This document shows, piece by piece, positions 43,606-52,455 of a DNA stretch of 64,000 nucleotides. Origin of the DNA: Sutcliffiella horikoshii (GTDB lineage Bacteria; Bacillota; Bacilli; Bacillales; Bacillaceae_I); contig NZ_CP020880.1 of assembly GCF_002157855.1 (NCBI RefSeq), positions 3,348,001 to 3,412,000 on the forward strand. The letters run 5' to 3'. The notes beneath the pieces were generated by a model. It made no database searches and was not told where the DNA came from. It saw only the letters and a list, made by a program, of their open reading frames with translations. The translations under genes and the position numbers were made by a program. Each line of letters begins with the position of its first letter. The stretch's first letter is position 1.

Positions 43606-43860
43606 TTAAAAACTGAATTGGCCTTCTTGATTTCTATTAGTGAGACCCTCTTCTTGAACCTCATCACGTAATAGGCCTACCGCTTCTGCATATCTTAACC
43701 ATGTATCCACACTTGCAATAACCACCCGTGCTTCTACTGTAAGGATTTCAATTCCCACCAATGAAACTCTTACAAATGCGTCAATAACGATTCCTTTATC
43801 AAGAATCCGATCAATAACTTCTGCAAGACTGGAACTGTCCGTACTTTTTTGAACACTCAT
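43606..43860 (-). CDS. gvpA: Major gas vesicle structural protein GvpA
   Basis: An 84-residue shell protein. The conserved GvpA core is complete: [20 protein letters not shown], strands [13 protein letters not shown] and [19 protein letters not shown], then a short tail ending GQFSF. GGAAAGGAGC lies upstream of the ATG. It is the first gene of the cluster, preceded by a gene-free 415-base region with the probable promoter. Together with GvpB it should supply the bulk of the shell. Confidence 0.97.
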   Translation of the reverse strand: MSVQKSTDSSSLAEVIDRILDKGIVIDAFVRVSLVGIEILTVEARVVIASVDTWLRYAEAVGLLRDEVQEEGLTNRNQEGQFSF

Positions 43861-43937
43861 TTACGTATTGCTCCTTTCCATTTTAGAAATGTAGTCATAT
43901 GATCAAAGTTTTCTTATTTAATTAGCTTAGTAGGTAT

Positions 43938-43963
43938 ATAACCAATTAACCTTTGTCTAAAAC
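43938..43963 (-). promoter_or_regulatory. Candidate SigB-type promoter of the gas vesicle operon
   Basis: On the minus strand GTTTTA, 14 bases, GGTTAT. Each box differs by one base from the SigB consensus (GTTTAA, GGGTAT). It would start transcription about 70 bases before gvpA. No good SigA promoter is visible in the same region. The rest of the gap up to 44137 shows nothing I can name. Confidence 0.35.
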
Positions 43964-44137
43964 GGGGCTTAAGTTGTGATGTCTATAAAAATTCCAAGAT
44001 ATTCATTGTTTATGTCCCAACTAAAGACTTATGTAATATCAGAAAGTGATAGGTATCCATATTCCTTGAAGAAAAAGGAAAAAAGTTGAAGTTATATTAC
44101 AATAAGAATACATTTGATAAATAGAAGTTTTGGACAA

Positions 44138-44171
44138 CAAAAAGAGAACATGGAAAGACCACATTCTCTGT
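44138..44171 (-). terminator. Terminator of the VOC gene
   Basis: Minus-strand AGAGAATGTGG / CCATGTTCTCT with a 5-base loop and TTTTTGTTG, about 105 bases after the VOC stop codon and upstream of the gvpA promoter region. Confidence 0.72.
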
Positions 44172-44275
44172 TAATGAACTATGAACGTTTTTGAGCTTAC
44201 TTAATTATATAGGGTAACTAGGTACTTTATGGAACAGGAGGAGAATGACAGATTGATCGATTCCCTCACTTTTCA

Positions 44276-44656
44276 TCAGCAGTTGCAGATCATCACCACG
44301 TTCCCATCAGGATCCTTGATATTAAACCATGCCGTATCTCCCACCTGTTCTATTTCACGTACCACTTCAATTCCTTTGTTCTGAATAAATTGATATGCCT
44401 CGTCAATGTCCGGTGAGTAAAAATTAAACAATGGTGCGCTGCTTGGTTCACGCTTAAACGTAGGATCAAATTTATGATCATCAAGTGTCAGGGAAGTCGT
44501 TCCCTTCAAGGGGATGTTATACACAGGAGACTCGACAGTATCAAGGTCCACTTCTACCCCCAACAGGTTGGTGTACCATTCTGCAGACTTTTGGAGATTT
44601 GCAACATGAATAAATACGCCGTTCATTTGATTTTTGATCGGAATGGTTTTTTGCAT
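44276..44656 (-). CDS. VOC (glyoxalase/bleomycin resistance) family protein
   Basis: A 126-residue vicinal oxygen chelate protein with two beta-alpha-beta-beta-beta modules: GVFIHVANLQKSAEWYTNLLGVEVD in the first and YSPDIDEAYQFIQNKGIEVV, then GDTAWFNIKDPDGNVVMIC in the second. Metal-ligand positions (His in the first strand, Glu-like in the last) are partly kept. The substrate is unknown; the family includes glyoxalases, dioxygenases and antibiotic-binding proteins. A separate transcript from the gas vesicle operon. Confidence 0.85.
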   Translation of the reverse strand: MQKTIPIKNQMNGVFIHVANLQKSAEWYTNLLGVEVDLDTVESPVYNIPLKGTTSLTLDDHKFDPTFKREPSSAPLFNFYSPDIDEAYQFIQNKGIEVVREIEQVGDTAWFNIKDPDGNVVMICNC

Positions 44657-44789
44657 TTTTCAGTTTCCTCCTTCAAGTTTCCTTCTCTTATGTATTCTTG
44701 TTTGATGGGAGAATTCCTTTGAGAAAATTCTTTCGTGAAAATTACAGTTCAAGTCACACAACTACATCAACCGAAACCACATAATACAA

Positions 44790-44834
44790 AAAAGCCAACC
44801 CTACTCGTTAAAGAGCAGAATCGGCCTTTTTTAT
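44790..44834 (-). terminator. Terminator of htpG
   Basis: AAAAAAGCC / GGCCTTTTTT with an inner CTC / GAG pair, beginning just after the htpG stop codon. Confidence 0.78.
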
Positions 44835-44846
44835 ATAAACTATTTC

Positions 44847-46727
44847 TTATACCATCACTTTACAAACATCATTCGTAAACTCAACAGGATCCTCTAACGG
44901 CAATCCTTCAATTAACAGCGCTTGGCTGTACAATAGATTCGTGTACAACGCCAGTTTCTCACGGTCGCCTTCATGCGCACTCTTCAACGACGCAAACACA
45001 TCATGGTTTGTGTTGATCTCTAGTACCTTGTTAGCCTTGATATTCTGATTATCCGGCATCGAGCTTAGGATTTTCTCCATTTCAATAGTTACTTCTCCTT
45101 CTGTAGATAGACAAACTGGATGTGTTTTTAAGCGTTTGGATACCTTCACCGCTGAAACTTTATCAGCAAGGATTTCCTTCATCGCTTCAAACAGTTCCTT
45201 GTTTGCTTCCTGCTCGGATTCCGTTTGCTTGTCATCTTCTTCTGAATCAATGCCAAGATCTCCGCTTGATACATTTTTAAATTCTTTCTCTTTGTAATTC
45301 ATCAACATCTTGATTGCAAACTCATCAATGTCCTCTGTGAAGTAAAGCATTTCGTATCCTTTGTCCGAAACAAGCTCGGTTTGTGGAAGCTTTTCTATTC
45401 TTTCTTTGGACTCACCGGTTGCATAATAAATGTACTTTTGGTCCTCTTTCATGCGGGAGATATACTCATCCAACGTCACAAGTTTCTTCTCTGTGGAAGA
45501 ATAGAACATCAGCAAGTCTTGCAACTGCTCTTTGTTAGCGCCGTATTCGGCATAAACTCCATACTTTAATTGACGGCCAAATGCTTCAAAGAATTTCTCG
45601 TATTTCTCGCGCTCGTCCTTCATCATGCCAAGCAAGGCACTCTTGATTTTCTTAGCCAAGTTTTTCGCGATGAATTTCAGCTGACGATCCTGCTGCAGCA
45701 TTTCACGAGAGATGTTTAGAGACAGGTCCTCAGAATCTACTAGTCCTTTTACAAAACTGAAATGGTCAGGCAGTAAGTCCGCACACTTGTTCATGATCAG
45801 TACGCCACTTGAATATAGCTCCAGGCCTTTTTCAAATTCCTTGGAATAATAATCAAATGGAATGCTCTCCGGGATATATAGAATAGAGTTATAGCGAATC
45901 GTTCCATCTACACTAATATGAAGATGCTTTAACGGTTTATCGAAACCATAGTGCTTTTCATTATAAAACTTCTCATAATCTTCGTCTGTCAGTTCAGATT
46001 TATTTTTACGCCAAATCGGCACCATGCTGTTGATGGTTTGCTCTTCTGTCACTTCTTCCAGTTCTTCTTCATTGTCCGCTTTCGGTTTGGAAGTTGTTAC
46101 ATCCATCTTAATTGGGTAGCGAATGAAGTCGGAATACTTTTTGATGATGGACTTTAGTCTGTACTCTTCTAAGTACTCGTCATAGCTTTCGTCTTCTGTA
46201 TTTTCTTTTATTTTCAGAACGATTTCCGTACCTATAGAATCTTTCTCGGCAGGTTCGATTGTGTAGCCATCTGCACCTTCTGATTCCCATCTGTACGCTT
46301 CATCGCTGCCAAGAGCTTTACTAGTCACCGTCACTACATCCGCAACCATGAATGCCGCATAGAAGCCTACACCAAATTGACCGATGATGTCATGTCCGTC
46401 TTTAATTTCATTTTCTTTCTTAAAAGCCAAGGAGCCACTTTTCGCAATAACGCCAAGGTTTGCTTCCAATTCCTCTTTAGTCATCCCGATCCCTGTATCC
46501 ACAATAGTTAAGGTTCTATTTTCTTTATTTGGGATGACTTTTACAAAGTAGTTGTCTTTATCAAATGTAAGAGAATCATCTGTTAATGCACGATAATAAA
46601 TTTTGTCCATCGCATCACTTGCATTGGAAATAAGCTCTCTTAGAAAAACCTCACGCTGAGAGTAGATGGAGTTGATCATCATTTCTAGCAGTCGTTTTGA
46701 TTCAGCTTGGAATTCTTTCTTTGTCAT
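44847..46727 (-). CDS. htpG: Chaperone HtpG (bacterial Hsp90)
   Basis: A 626-residue Hsp90. The N-terminal ATPase domain has [19 protein letters not shown] near residue 24, [12 protein letters not shown] near 79 and [13 protein letters not shown] near 120 (the ATP lid). The middle domain carries the catalytic-loop region around [20 protein letters not shown]. The C-terminal dimerisation domain is present and no MEEVD is expected. It remodels client proteins in the cytoplasm. AAGGAGAAATCAGAAC before the ATG. The leader contains a CIRCE operator, so HrcA control is expected. Confidence 0.98.
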   Translation of the reverse strand: MTKKEFQAESKRLLEMMINSIYSQREVFLRELISNASDAMDKIYYRALTDDSLTFDKDNYFVKVIPNKENRTLTIVDTGIGMTKEELEANLGVIAKSGSLAFKKENEIKDGHDIIGQFGVGFYAAFMVADVVTVTSKALGSDEAYRWESEGADGYTIEPAEKDSIGTEIVLKIKENTEDESYDEYLEEYRLKSIIKKYSDFIRYPIKMDVTTSKPKADNEEELEEVTEEQTINSMVPIWRKNKSELTDEDYEKFYNEKHYGFDKPLKHLHISVDGTIRYNSILYIPESIPFDYYSKEFEKGLELYSSGVLIMNKCADLLPDHFSFVKGLVDSEDLSLNISREMLQQDRQLKFIAKNLAKKIKSALLGMMKDEREKYEKFFEAFGRQLKYGVYAEYGANKEQLQDLLMFYSSTEKKLVTLDEYISRMKEDQKYIYYATGESKERIEKLPQTELVSDKGYEMLYFTEDIDEFAIKMLMNYKEKEFKNVSSGDLGIDSEEDDKQTESEQEANKELFEAMKEILADKVSAVKVSKRLKTHPVCLSTEGEVTIEMEKILSSMPDNQNIKANKVLEINTNHDVFASLKSAHEGDREKLALYTNLLYSQALLIEGLPLEDPVEFTNDVCKVMV

Positions 46728-46764
46728 GTTCTGATTTCTCCTTCCAAATATGTATGATTATATT

Positions 46765-46791
46765 TTAGCACTCTCAGACTACGAGTGCTAA
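46765..46791. promoter_or_regulatory. CIRCE operator (HrcA-binding) upstream of htpG
   Basis: TTAGCACTC, nine bases, GAGTGCTAA: an exact match to the CIRCE consensus. It lies 38 bases before the htpG ATG and just downstream of the -10 element at 46806. Confidence 0.97.
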
Positions 46792-46805
46792 TACTCTATA
46801 AAATA

Positions 46806-46833
46806 ATTATCATATTTGGATATTTTATGTCAA
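46806..46833 (-). promoter_or_regulatory. SigA promoter of htpG
   Basis: Minus-strand TTGACA, 16 bases, GATAAT. The expected start falls near 46799, placing the CIRCE element at the beginning of the transcript, its usual location. Confidence 0.8.
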
Positions 46834-46845
46834 TAGAAATGGACG

Positions 46846-46884
46846 AAAAAACGGTGCGATTCCTATTAAGGAATCGCACCGTTT
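46846..46884 (-). terminator. Terminator of the MFS gene
   Basis: Perfect AAACGGTGCGATTCC / GGAATCGCACCGTTT stem with a 6-base loop and a T run on the minus strand, 13 bases past the stop codon. Confidence 0.92.
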
Positions 46885-46896
46885 AGGTTGTTTGTT

Positions 46897-48105
46897 TTAG
46901 GATGCACTTTTAGATAGTTCAGGTACATTTGTAGCAGTTGCTTTTAATTTTCGATCATAAATAGACGTAGTAAAAATCGCGACCAACATGAAGGCCATCA
47001 ACACTCCAAACAGCATCCCCATGCCGGAAAGATCCACCAATACTCCACCCATGAATGGTCCGAGCATTCGTCCTCCTGTTGCCGTTGAATTGACAATTCC
47101 TTGATAGAATCCTTCACGTCCCTTTGGAGCGAGCTGGTTTGCAACTGTCGGCACGGCCGGCCAAACGAACATTTCACCAATAGTAATGATAATCATGGCT
47201 GCAACAAAAGCCGTGTACTGCTCCGCAACTCCTACTACCGCAAAGGAAATAATGAAAATGACCAATCCGACGATAATCTGTGTTTTCAGCGTTTTTGTGT
47301 ATTTTTTTACTATCCATGAAATGATAGGTTGCGCTAACACAATCATTGCCCCGTTGATTGTCCATAAAATGCTGTACTGTTTAAGCGATATGCCAAGCGA
47401 TTGCGTATGTGTCGCGATAGTCGTCTGCCACTGTACATAACCCATCCAGCAAAGCAAATAACCGATACATACCGTTAACAGAGCATAAAGTTTCGTGTGG
47501 TCTTTTACTTTCTTCTTCTGATCAAGAATGGAAGTCTGGCTTGTCGGGTTTGCCTGGATTTTCCGATACCCGAAAAGAGCTATTGTAAAAAATACCGCAT
47601 ATGTGACCGTATTCGCAAGGAATATGTAGTCAAAACGGATGTCGGCAACTAGCCCTCCTAGTGCCGCACCAATGGCAACTCCGAGATTCTGTGAGACATA
47701 CATGGCATTAAATGCTTTGCGTCCGCCTTCCTTCCAGACAGAACCCGCCATTGCGTACATGGAGGGAAAAACAATTCCTGAACCAAATCCAATGATGGTG
47801 AGGTACACCACATAAAAAGTCCATGAGTGATTAATGGTCATTCCAATTAATGCTGTAATAGTGATGGAAATGCCTAACAAAATCGAACGGTAGCCACCGA
47901 TTTTATCAAAAAGGATCCCACCCATCAGGTTGCCGATGACACTGGCACCAGCATTGACCATTAACACAAGACCCGCTACAGACAGGGATTTTCCGAGAAT
48001 GTCATGAATGTATATTGTATTTAACGGCCATAAAAAAGAAGCCCCTGTTACGTTTATTGCCATTCCAATAACTAATAACCAAAGGGCTCTGGGCATTTTT
48101 CGCAT
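46897..48105 (-). CDS. MFS transporter, drug-efflux-like
   Basis: About 402 residues with 12 transmembrane segments. After helix 1 (LWLLVIGMAINVTGASFLWP) comes the MFS loop GGILFDKIGGYRSILLG and a helix-4 region YVVYLTIIGFGSGIVFPSMYA. In the C-terminal half MLGPFMGGVLVDLSGMG is seen. The overall pattern fits the DHA1 drug:H+ antiporter branch; the substrate is unknown. I chose the ATG at 48105 with GAAGGAGG 10 bases upstream; an in-frame GTG two codons earlier is possible. Confidence 0.85.
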   Translation of the reverse strand: MRKMPRALWLLVIGMAINVTGASFLWPLNTIYIHDILGKSLSVAGLVLMVNAGASVIGNLMGGILFDKIGGYRSILLGISITITALIGMTINHSWTFYVVYLTIIGFGSGIVFPSMYAMAGSVWKEGGRKAFNAMYVSQNLGVAIGAALGGLVADIRFDYIFLANTVTYAVFFTIALFGYRKIQANPTSQTSILDQKKKVKDHTKLYALLTVCIGYLLCWMGYVQWQTTIATHTQSLGISLKQYSILWTINGAMIVLAQPIISWIVKKYTKTLKTQIIVGLVIFIISFAVVGVAEQYTAFVAAMIIITIGEMFVWPAVPTVANQLAPKGREGFYQGIVNSTATGGRMLGPFMGGVLVDLSGMGMLFGVLMAFMLVAIFTTSIYDRKLKATATNVPELSKSAS

Positions 48106-48231
48106 TTCCACATGCCCTCCTTCAACCAAATTATTTCGAAATCCAAAATAATTGTAATCCGTTTTGAAGGGAGTTTCAATATAAAAAACTTCAAATTTGA
48201 AAGTGTATGTATTCTGACTTTTGGGACGAAC

Positions 48232-48260
48232 AAAAAAGCAGCACTTAGGCTGCTTTTTTA
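48232..48260 (-). terminator. Terminator of the 54-residue gene
   Basis: AAAAAAGCAGC / GCTGCTTTTTTA with a 6-base loop. It overlaps the stop codon of the small gene read on the minus strand. Confidence 0.85.
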
Positions 48261-48422
48261 TTCATTTTCGCTATGATTTTTGGAGCGGACAGGCTGGGAC
48301 TTTTTAAGGTTTTTTTGCTTTACTTCTTTCACCGGATTATATTCTGCACCCATTTCGATTGCAGTGTTTTCGGCATTTCTCGTTTTTTGTTCCGGGTTAT
48401 TTTGTTTAGAGCGTTTTTTCAT
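48258..48422 (-). CDS. Small basic hydrophilic protein
   Basis: A 54-residue reading starting MKKRSKQNNPEQKTRN and ending RSKNHSENE: no hydrophobic segment, nearly half its residues charged or Asn/Gln. AAGGGAGGCTTCTAATT precedes the ATG. It follows ytzC by 15 bases on the same strand and ends in a good terminator, so ytzC and this gene are probably one transcript. The composition recalls small spore-associated proteins of bacilli, but I cannot name a family. Confidence 0.65.
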   Translation of the reverse strand: MKKRSKQNNPEQKTRNAENTAIEMGAEYNPVKEVKQKNLKKSQPVRSKNHSENE

Positions 48423-48437
48423 AATTAGAAGCCTCCC

Positions 48438-48701
48438 TTAATGTCTTAATAGAGTCATTTCATTTTGCAGGTTTTGCAATTGAAGACGCATACGGTTCAA
48501 TTGCTCACGTTGTTGTGCATTACAACTTTGGGAAAGGTGCATCAAGTCATTATAAGTTGCCTCAATCTGCTCTTGAGCGCTCGAAAACTCTGTATCATTG
48601 TAGTGTTCCAATTGTTTTGCTTCTGTGTACTGCGCATGTGCATTGCGCAGTGCATCTTCACATTGTTGTATAAACTGTTCAACAGATTCTCTAGTTGCCA
48701 T
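48438..48701 (-). CDS. ytzC: YtzC family protein (DUF2524)
   Basis: An 87-residue helical coiled-coil protein: TRESVEQFIQQCEDALRNAHAQYTEA and EQLNRMRLQLQNLQNEMTLLRH. It matches the YtzC/DUF2524 family in size and lies divergently next to ytqA, as in B. subtilis. I chose the ATG at 48701 because GGGGTGA lies 8 bases upstream; the frame is open 22 codons further. Function unknown. Confidence 0.85.
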   Translation of the reverse strand: MATRESVEQFIQQCEDALRNAHAQYTEAKQLEHYNDTEFSSAQEQIEATYNDLMHLSQSCNAQQREQLNRMRLQLQNLQNEMTLLRH

Positions 48702-48857
48702 GATTCCATTCACCCCACATTTTTTCTGTGTACTCGGCTTTATTTTGCTCATTTTTCTTAAGTCCATGCGAAAAAAATGGGCAGCATTGAAGCAGAAGCA
48801 ATTTACATGCTAAAATGGTTTGTTAGCAATAATGGATAAAAAAGAGGAGGAGTACGG

Positions 48858-49838
48858 ATGAACAACATGAAGAAAAAAAATCCGTTCCCATATTCCGTTG
48901 AAGATAAACGATATCACACCTGGAATTATCATCTTCGCAATCATTTTGGACATAAGGTGTTTAAGGTTGCGTTAGATGGCGGCTTTGATTGCCCGAACCG
49001 TGACGGCACAGTGGCACATGGTGGCTGTACGTTTTGCAGTGCCGCTGGATCTGGTGACTTTGCTGGAAATCGAGCAGATGATTTAGTGACACAGTTCAAT
49101 GAAATAAAAGATAAAATGCATCACAAATGGAAAGACGGTAAGTATATGGCCTATTTTCAGGCTTTCACCAATACTCACGCCCCTGTAGAAGTTCTTAGGG
49201 AAAAGTACGAAACGGTGCTAAAGCAAGAAGGGGTAGTCGGACTTTCGATCGGAACACGTCCAGATTGCTTGCCTGATGATGTGGTTGAATATTTGGCAGA
49301 ACTGAATGAACGCACTTATTTATGGGTGGAACTTGGCTTGCAGACAGTTCATGAACGTACCGCGCTCTTGATCAACCGTGCACATGACTTTGAAACATAC
49401 GTGGAAGGCGTCAACAAACTTCGAAAACACGGTATTCGTGTATGTTCCCACATTATTGATGGTCTTCCGCTTGAAGATAACAAAATGATGATGGAGACTG
49501 CAGAGGCTGTTGCGAAGCTAGATGTGCAGGGAATCAAAATTCACTTGTTGCATCTTCTGAAGGGGACTCCGATGGTGAAGCAATATGAAAAAGGGATGCT
49601 TGAGTTTCTGTCCTTTGATGATTACATTCAGCTTGTTTGTGATCAGCTAGAAATCTTACCGCCTGAGATGATCGTACACCGTATTACTGGAGACGGTCCT
49701 ATTGATATTATGATTGGTCCTATGTGGAGTGTGGATAAGTGGTCTGTATTGAATGCCATTGATGCAGAGTTGAAAAGACGAGATAGCTGGCAGGGGAAAT
49801 TCTATGTTAGTGGTGACGTTGGTGGTGATGAACGATGA
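48858..49838 (+). CDS. ytqA: Radical SAM protein YtqA (TIGR01212 family)
   Basis: A 326-residue radical SAM enzyme. The cluster-binding cysteines are in CPNRDGTVAHGGCTFCSAAG (residues 36-55), a CxnCxxC spacing longer than the classic CxxxCxxC and typical of this Elp3-like family. Further matches are GLSIGTRPDCLPDDVV, WVELGLQTVHERT and VCSHIIDGLPLE. The product is not firmly known. AGAGGAGGAGTACGG precedes the ATG. It overlaps ytqB by 4 bases (ATGA), so the two are cotranscribed and coupled. Confidence 0.93.
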   Translation: MNNMKKKNPFPYSVEDKRYHTWNYHLRNHFGHKVFKVALDGGFDCPNRDGTVAHGGCTFCSAAGSGDFAGNRADDLVTQFNEIKDKMHHKWKDGKYMAYFQAFTNTHAPVEVLREKYETVLKQEGVVGLSIGTRPDCLPDDVVEYLAELNERTYLWVELGLQTVHERTALLINRAHDFETYVEGVNKLRKHGIRVCSHIIDGLPLEDNKMMMETAEAVAKLDVQGIKIHLLHLLKGTPMVKQYEKGMLEFLSFDDYIQLVCDQLEILPPEMIVHRITGDGPIDIMIGPMWSVDKWSVLNAIDAELKRRDSWQGKFYVSGDVGGDER

Positions 49839-50407
49839 AGTTGGAACGAGTATTACCTTACAGTAAAAAAATCATGAAGCTTGCCTTAACTGAGGGGGAT
49901 ATAGCTGTGGATTGTACGGTCGGAAACGGCCATGACACCCTCTTCCTCTCAGAGCTTGTCGGAGAAAATGGTCATGTGTTTGGCTTTGATATTCAGGCGG
50001 AAGCACTATCGAATACGAAAACTTTACTAGCCGAACATGGTGTAGAGTCACGAGTCACCCTTTTTGAAGACAGTCATGCAGAGGTTTTGAATCGCATTCC
50101 TTCAGAAAAACATCGTCAAATCAGAGGAGCCGTTTTCAACCTTGGCTATCTTCCTGGCGGCGACAAAGAAATTGTAACCGTTCCGGAAAGTACGATTGAA
50201 GCAGTGGACAACCTATTATCCGTAATGGAAAAAGAGGCGGTTATCGTCATCGTCATCTACCATGGGCACCCAGAAGGTCAAGTCGAACGCGACGCCCTGC
50301 TTGACTACGTTACCAAACTTGACCAGAAAAAAGCCCACGTCCTCCAATACCGTTTCATGAACCAAATCAACAACCCACCATTTATTATCGCAATCGAAAA
50401 AAAATAA
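49835..50407 (+). CDS. ytqB: YtqB, class I SAM-dependent methyltransferase
   Basis: A 190-residue rRNA-methylase-like protein. Motif I DCTVGNGHDTLFLSEL is near residue 27, followed by VFGFDIQAEALSNT. The catalytic-type motif is in VFNLGYLPGGDKEIVT near 110 (NLGYLP in place of NPPY). The end is PPFIIAIEKK. A structural study of B. subtilis YtqB confirmed SAM binding; the substrate is unknown to me, probably RNA. Coupled to ytqA. Confidence 0.9.
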   Translation: MKLERVLPYSKKIMKLALTEGDIAVDCTVGNGHDTLFLSELVGENGHVFGFDIQAEALSNTKTLLAEHGVESRVTLFEDSHAEVLNRIPSEKHRQIRGAVFNLGYLPGGDKEIVTVPESTIEAVDNLLSVMEKEAVIVIVIYHGHPEGQVERDALLDYVTKLDQKKAHVLQYRFMNQINNPPFIIAIEKK

Positions 50408-50436
50408 AGGAACCGGCTTGAGTGCCGGTTCCTTTA
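50408..50436 (+). terminator. Terminator of ytqAB
   Basis: AGGAACCGGC / GCCGGTTCCT with a 7-base loop and TTTATT, directly after the stop codon. A second short palindrome (GGGTCAGACCCC) follows at 50454. Confidence 0.85.
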
Positions 50437-50510
50437 TTGCATTAACGCATAGAGGGTCAGACCCCTCTTCTGTTCTCTAAATCACTAAAGCTCGCGTTCC
50501 TGCACTTTCT

Positions 50511-51581
50511 TTATGCGCCACGCCAGCTTTGGAATTTGCGGTATGCCCGTCCGTTCATGTAGAAGAAGTAGGCGGTGCCGCCGCTTGCTTTAATGATGCT
50601 TTTGGCCATGGAGGAGATGTCTTTGCAGTCATGGACTTTACGATCTGACAAGTAGACACCGAGCAGTCCGCGATTTATCAAGCGATGAAACTTCTCAAAT
50701 GGCAATCCGGCTGTATAAACGTCCGCCTGCTCCATAAAATGCCGTAACCTGTCCATAAACACAGATTCACTTTCAAAATATGTGCAGAAATTAAGATCCC
50801 CGCCTTCCACGTCCTCCTCCTGGTCAATGAAATAATCCAAAAGAATATGCAGCCCCTGAATATAAGGAAAATAGCCACCTACTATTTTCACGGCATGTTG
50901 GGATGTAAAAGATTCGCGGTATCCTTGAGAAACCAGACAGAATATCCCTAGAGTGGACCCTGTACATGCCGAGAATTCATACCATTTCATTGGCGGGAGC
51001 TCTTCCTTATGAAGAGCGAACCATTCTTCAAGCCTTGGCACCCGTTCTTCTTCGATCACATGCTTATGTACTTGCAAATCGCAATAATAACCGGCAAGCC
51101 TCACTAGGTGCGGAGCTATCCATTCATAATTACGATGAGACCCCAGCACTTCTTGACAGGTCGTCACTAAGCTCGCCAGATACCCTCCATCATCCTGCTC
51201 TTCCCGAAATCGATAATATTCTTTCAAAGGTGCTCCTACAGTCAACGCATCCGGCATGGATTCGTGCAGTGCAGCAAAGTCTTCAGGATCCAATGATGTG
51301 CTTCTGTCGCATAGATTATCCAAATAATCACTGATCGTCTGATAAGCAACGATAAACTTCACCGCTTCACGAAAATCAGCCCCTGCAAGCAACGATAGAA
51401 TACCGCCACCTTCACAGTGGAAAGCTTTCGTTTCAATACTTGCCAATGCCTGCTTGCGGAGCTCCTCGTCCGGAATGTCAGACGCTCGCTTTTTCCAATG
51501 CTCCAACTCCTGAAATACAACGGGAAACACATCTCGATACACTCTTTTCATCAAAGAAAAAGGATGGGTGGGTACCTTCAA
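50511..51581 (-). CDS. ytpB: Tetraprenyl-beta-curcumene synthase (YtpB)
   Basis: A 356-residue member of the DUF2600 family, which lacks the classic DDxxD motif. The conserved aspartates are in TISDYLDNLCDRS near residue 86 and in HILLDYFIDQEEDVEGGDLNF near 245. In B. subtilis YtpB cyclises all-trans tetraprenyl diphosphate to tetraprenyl-beta-curcumene in sesquarterpenoid synthesis linked to spores. It ends next to the ytqAB terminator and follows ytpA-type gene by 2 bases, implying one transcript in the order ytpA-to-ytpB reversed here (ytpB is upstream). Confidence 0.92.
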   Translation of the reverse strand: MKVPTHPFSLMKRVYRDVFPVVFQELEHWKKRASDIPDEELRKQALASIETKAFHCEGGGILSLLAGADFREAVKFIVAYQTISDYLDNLCDRSTSLDPEDFAALHESMPDALTVGAPLKEYYRFREEQDDGGYLASLVTTCQEVLGSHRNYEWIAPHLVRLAGYYCDLQVHKHVIEEERVPRLEEWFALHKEELPPMKWYEFSACTGSTLGIFCLVSQGYRESFTSQHAVKIVGGYFPYIQGLHILLDYFIDQEEDVEGGDLNFCTYFESESVFMDRLRHFMEQADVYTAGLPFEKFHRLINRGLLGVYLSDRKVHDCKDISSMAKSIIKASGGTAYFFYMNGRAYRKFQSWRGA

Positions 51582-51583
51582 AT

Positions 51584-52375
51584 TTAATCACTTCCTTCTA
51601 ATTGTAAGTCCACAAAAGCTTTTGCATACCGAAACACGCGGGCACGCTCTGGTTCATTGAATATTTCATGATATAGCCCTTCCCATTCCTTATACGTTTT
51701 CTCTTTAGCAGAAAGGGAATTAAACCATGTTTCTGATGCAAACTTATCTACAATCAAATCATCTCCTGCTTGCAAAAGCAAAACAGGAACATCCGGGAAC
51801 TTCTCAATCCCCGTGAATGCCTGATTCATCGATTGAACAAGTTCACGATACCATCTAACAGATACTTTCGTGATATATAGCTCATCTCCTGCAGCTGTTC
51901 TTCTAATCTCTTCGTTCCTTGTCGCTTTATCAATCGTCAAACCTGTCTTGAACTTTGTTTTTGGCAGGATAAAGTTAAGACCTTTTGAAAGAACATCGAG
52001 CCCTTTAGTTGGATGATGCAACAGTTTCAAACACGGTGAAGATAAAATAACACCATCCACCATCAACGGTTTCTTTTCCTGCAGTGTTCGGATAACAGCA
52101 AGGGCTCCCATGCTATGGCCAATAACAAAGACAGGCGGCTTCAGGAGGTACGCCTCTTTGATCCACTTTTCTACTTCTTCTATATATTCATCAAAATTAT
52201 CGATATGTCCTCTTCTACGTGTGGAAAGTCCTTGCCCGGGTAAATCTCCCATAATGACATTGAATCCGTTTGTTTTCCACTGGTCCATCAACCATGTGTA
52301 TCTCCCGTGATGTTCCTGTGCGCCATGGACTATTACGATGGTGCCTTTCGGATCTTCCGCCTCCCACTTCCACAT
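51584..52375 (-). CDS. ytpA: Alpha/beta hydrolase, lysophospholipase-like (YtpA)
   Basis: About 263 residues of the monoacylglycerol lipase/lysophospholipase branch. HGAQEHHGRY carries the oxyanion region near residue 17, and the nucleophile elbow GHSMGA lies near 89. The acid and histidine are expected in LLQAGDDLIVD and GLYHEIFNEPER. In B. subtilis YtpA makes the lysophospholipid antibiotic bacilysocin. ATG at 52375 with GAGGGAG 9 bases upstream. Transcription on the minus strand passes from this gene into ytpB after 2 bases. Confidence 0.9.
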   Translation of the reverse strand: MWKWEAEDPKGTIVIVHGAQEHHGRYTWLMDQWKTNGFNVIMGDLPGQGLSTRRRGHIDNFDEYIEEVEKWIKEAYLLKPPVFVIGHSMGALAVIRTLQEKKPLMVDGVILSSPCLKLLHHPTKGLDVLSKGLNFILPKTKFKTGLTIDKATRNEEIRRTAAGDELYITKVSVRWYRELVQSMNQAFTGIEKFPDVPVLLLQAGDDLIVDKFASETWFNSLSAKEKTYKEWEGLYHEIFNEPERARVFRYAKAFVDLQLEGSD

Positions 52376-52455
52376 CTCTAAACACTCCCTCAAAAATGAA
52401 ATTCTTTCTGATATAATAAAATAAAACAACCATTTCTTACAAGCTGGAGGAACTT

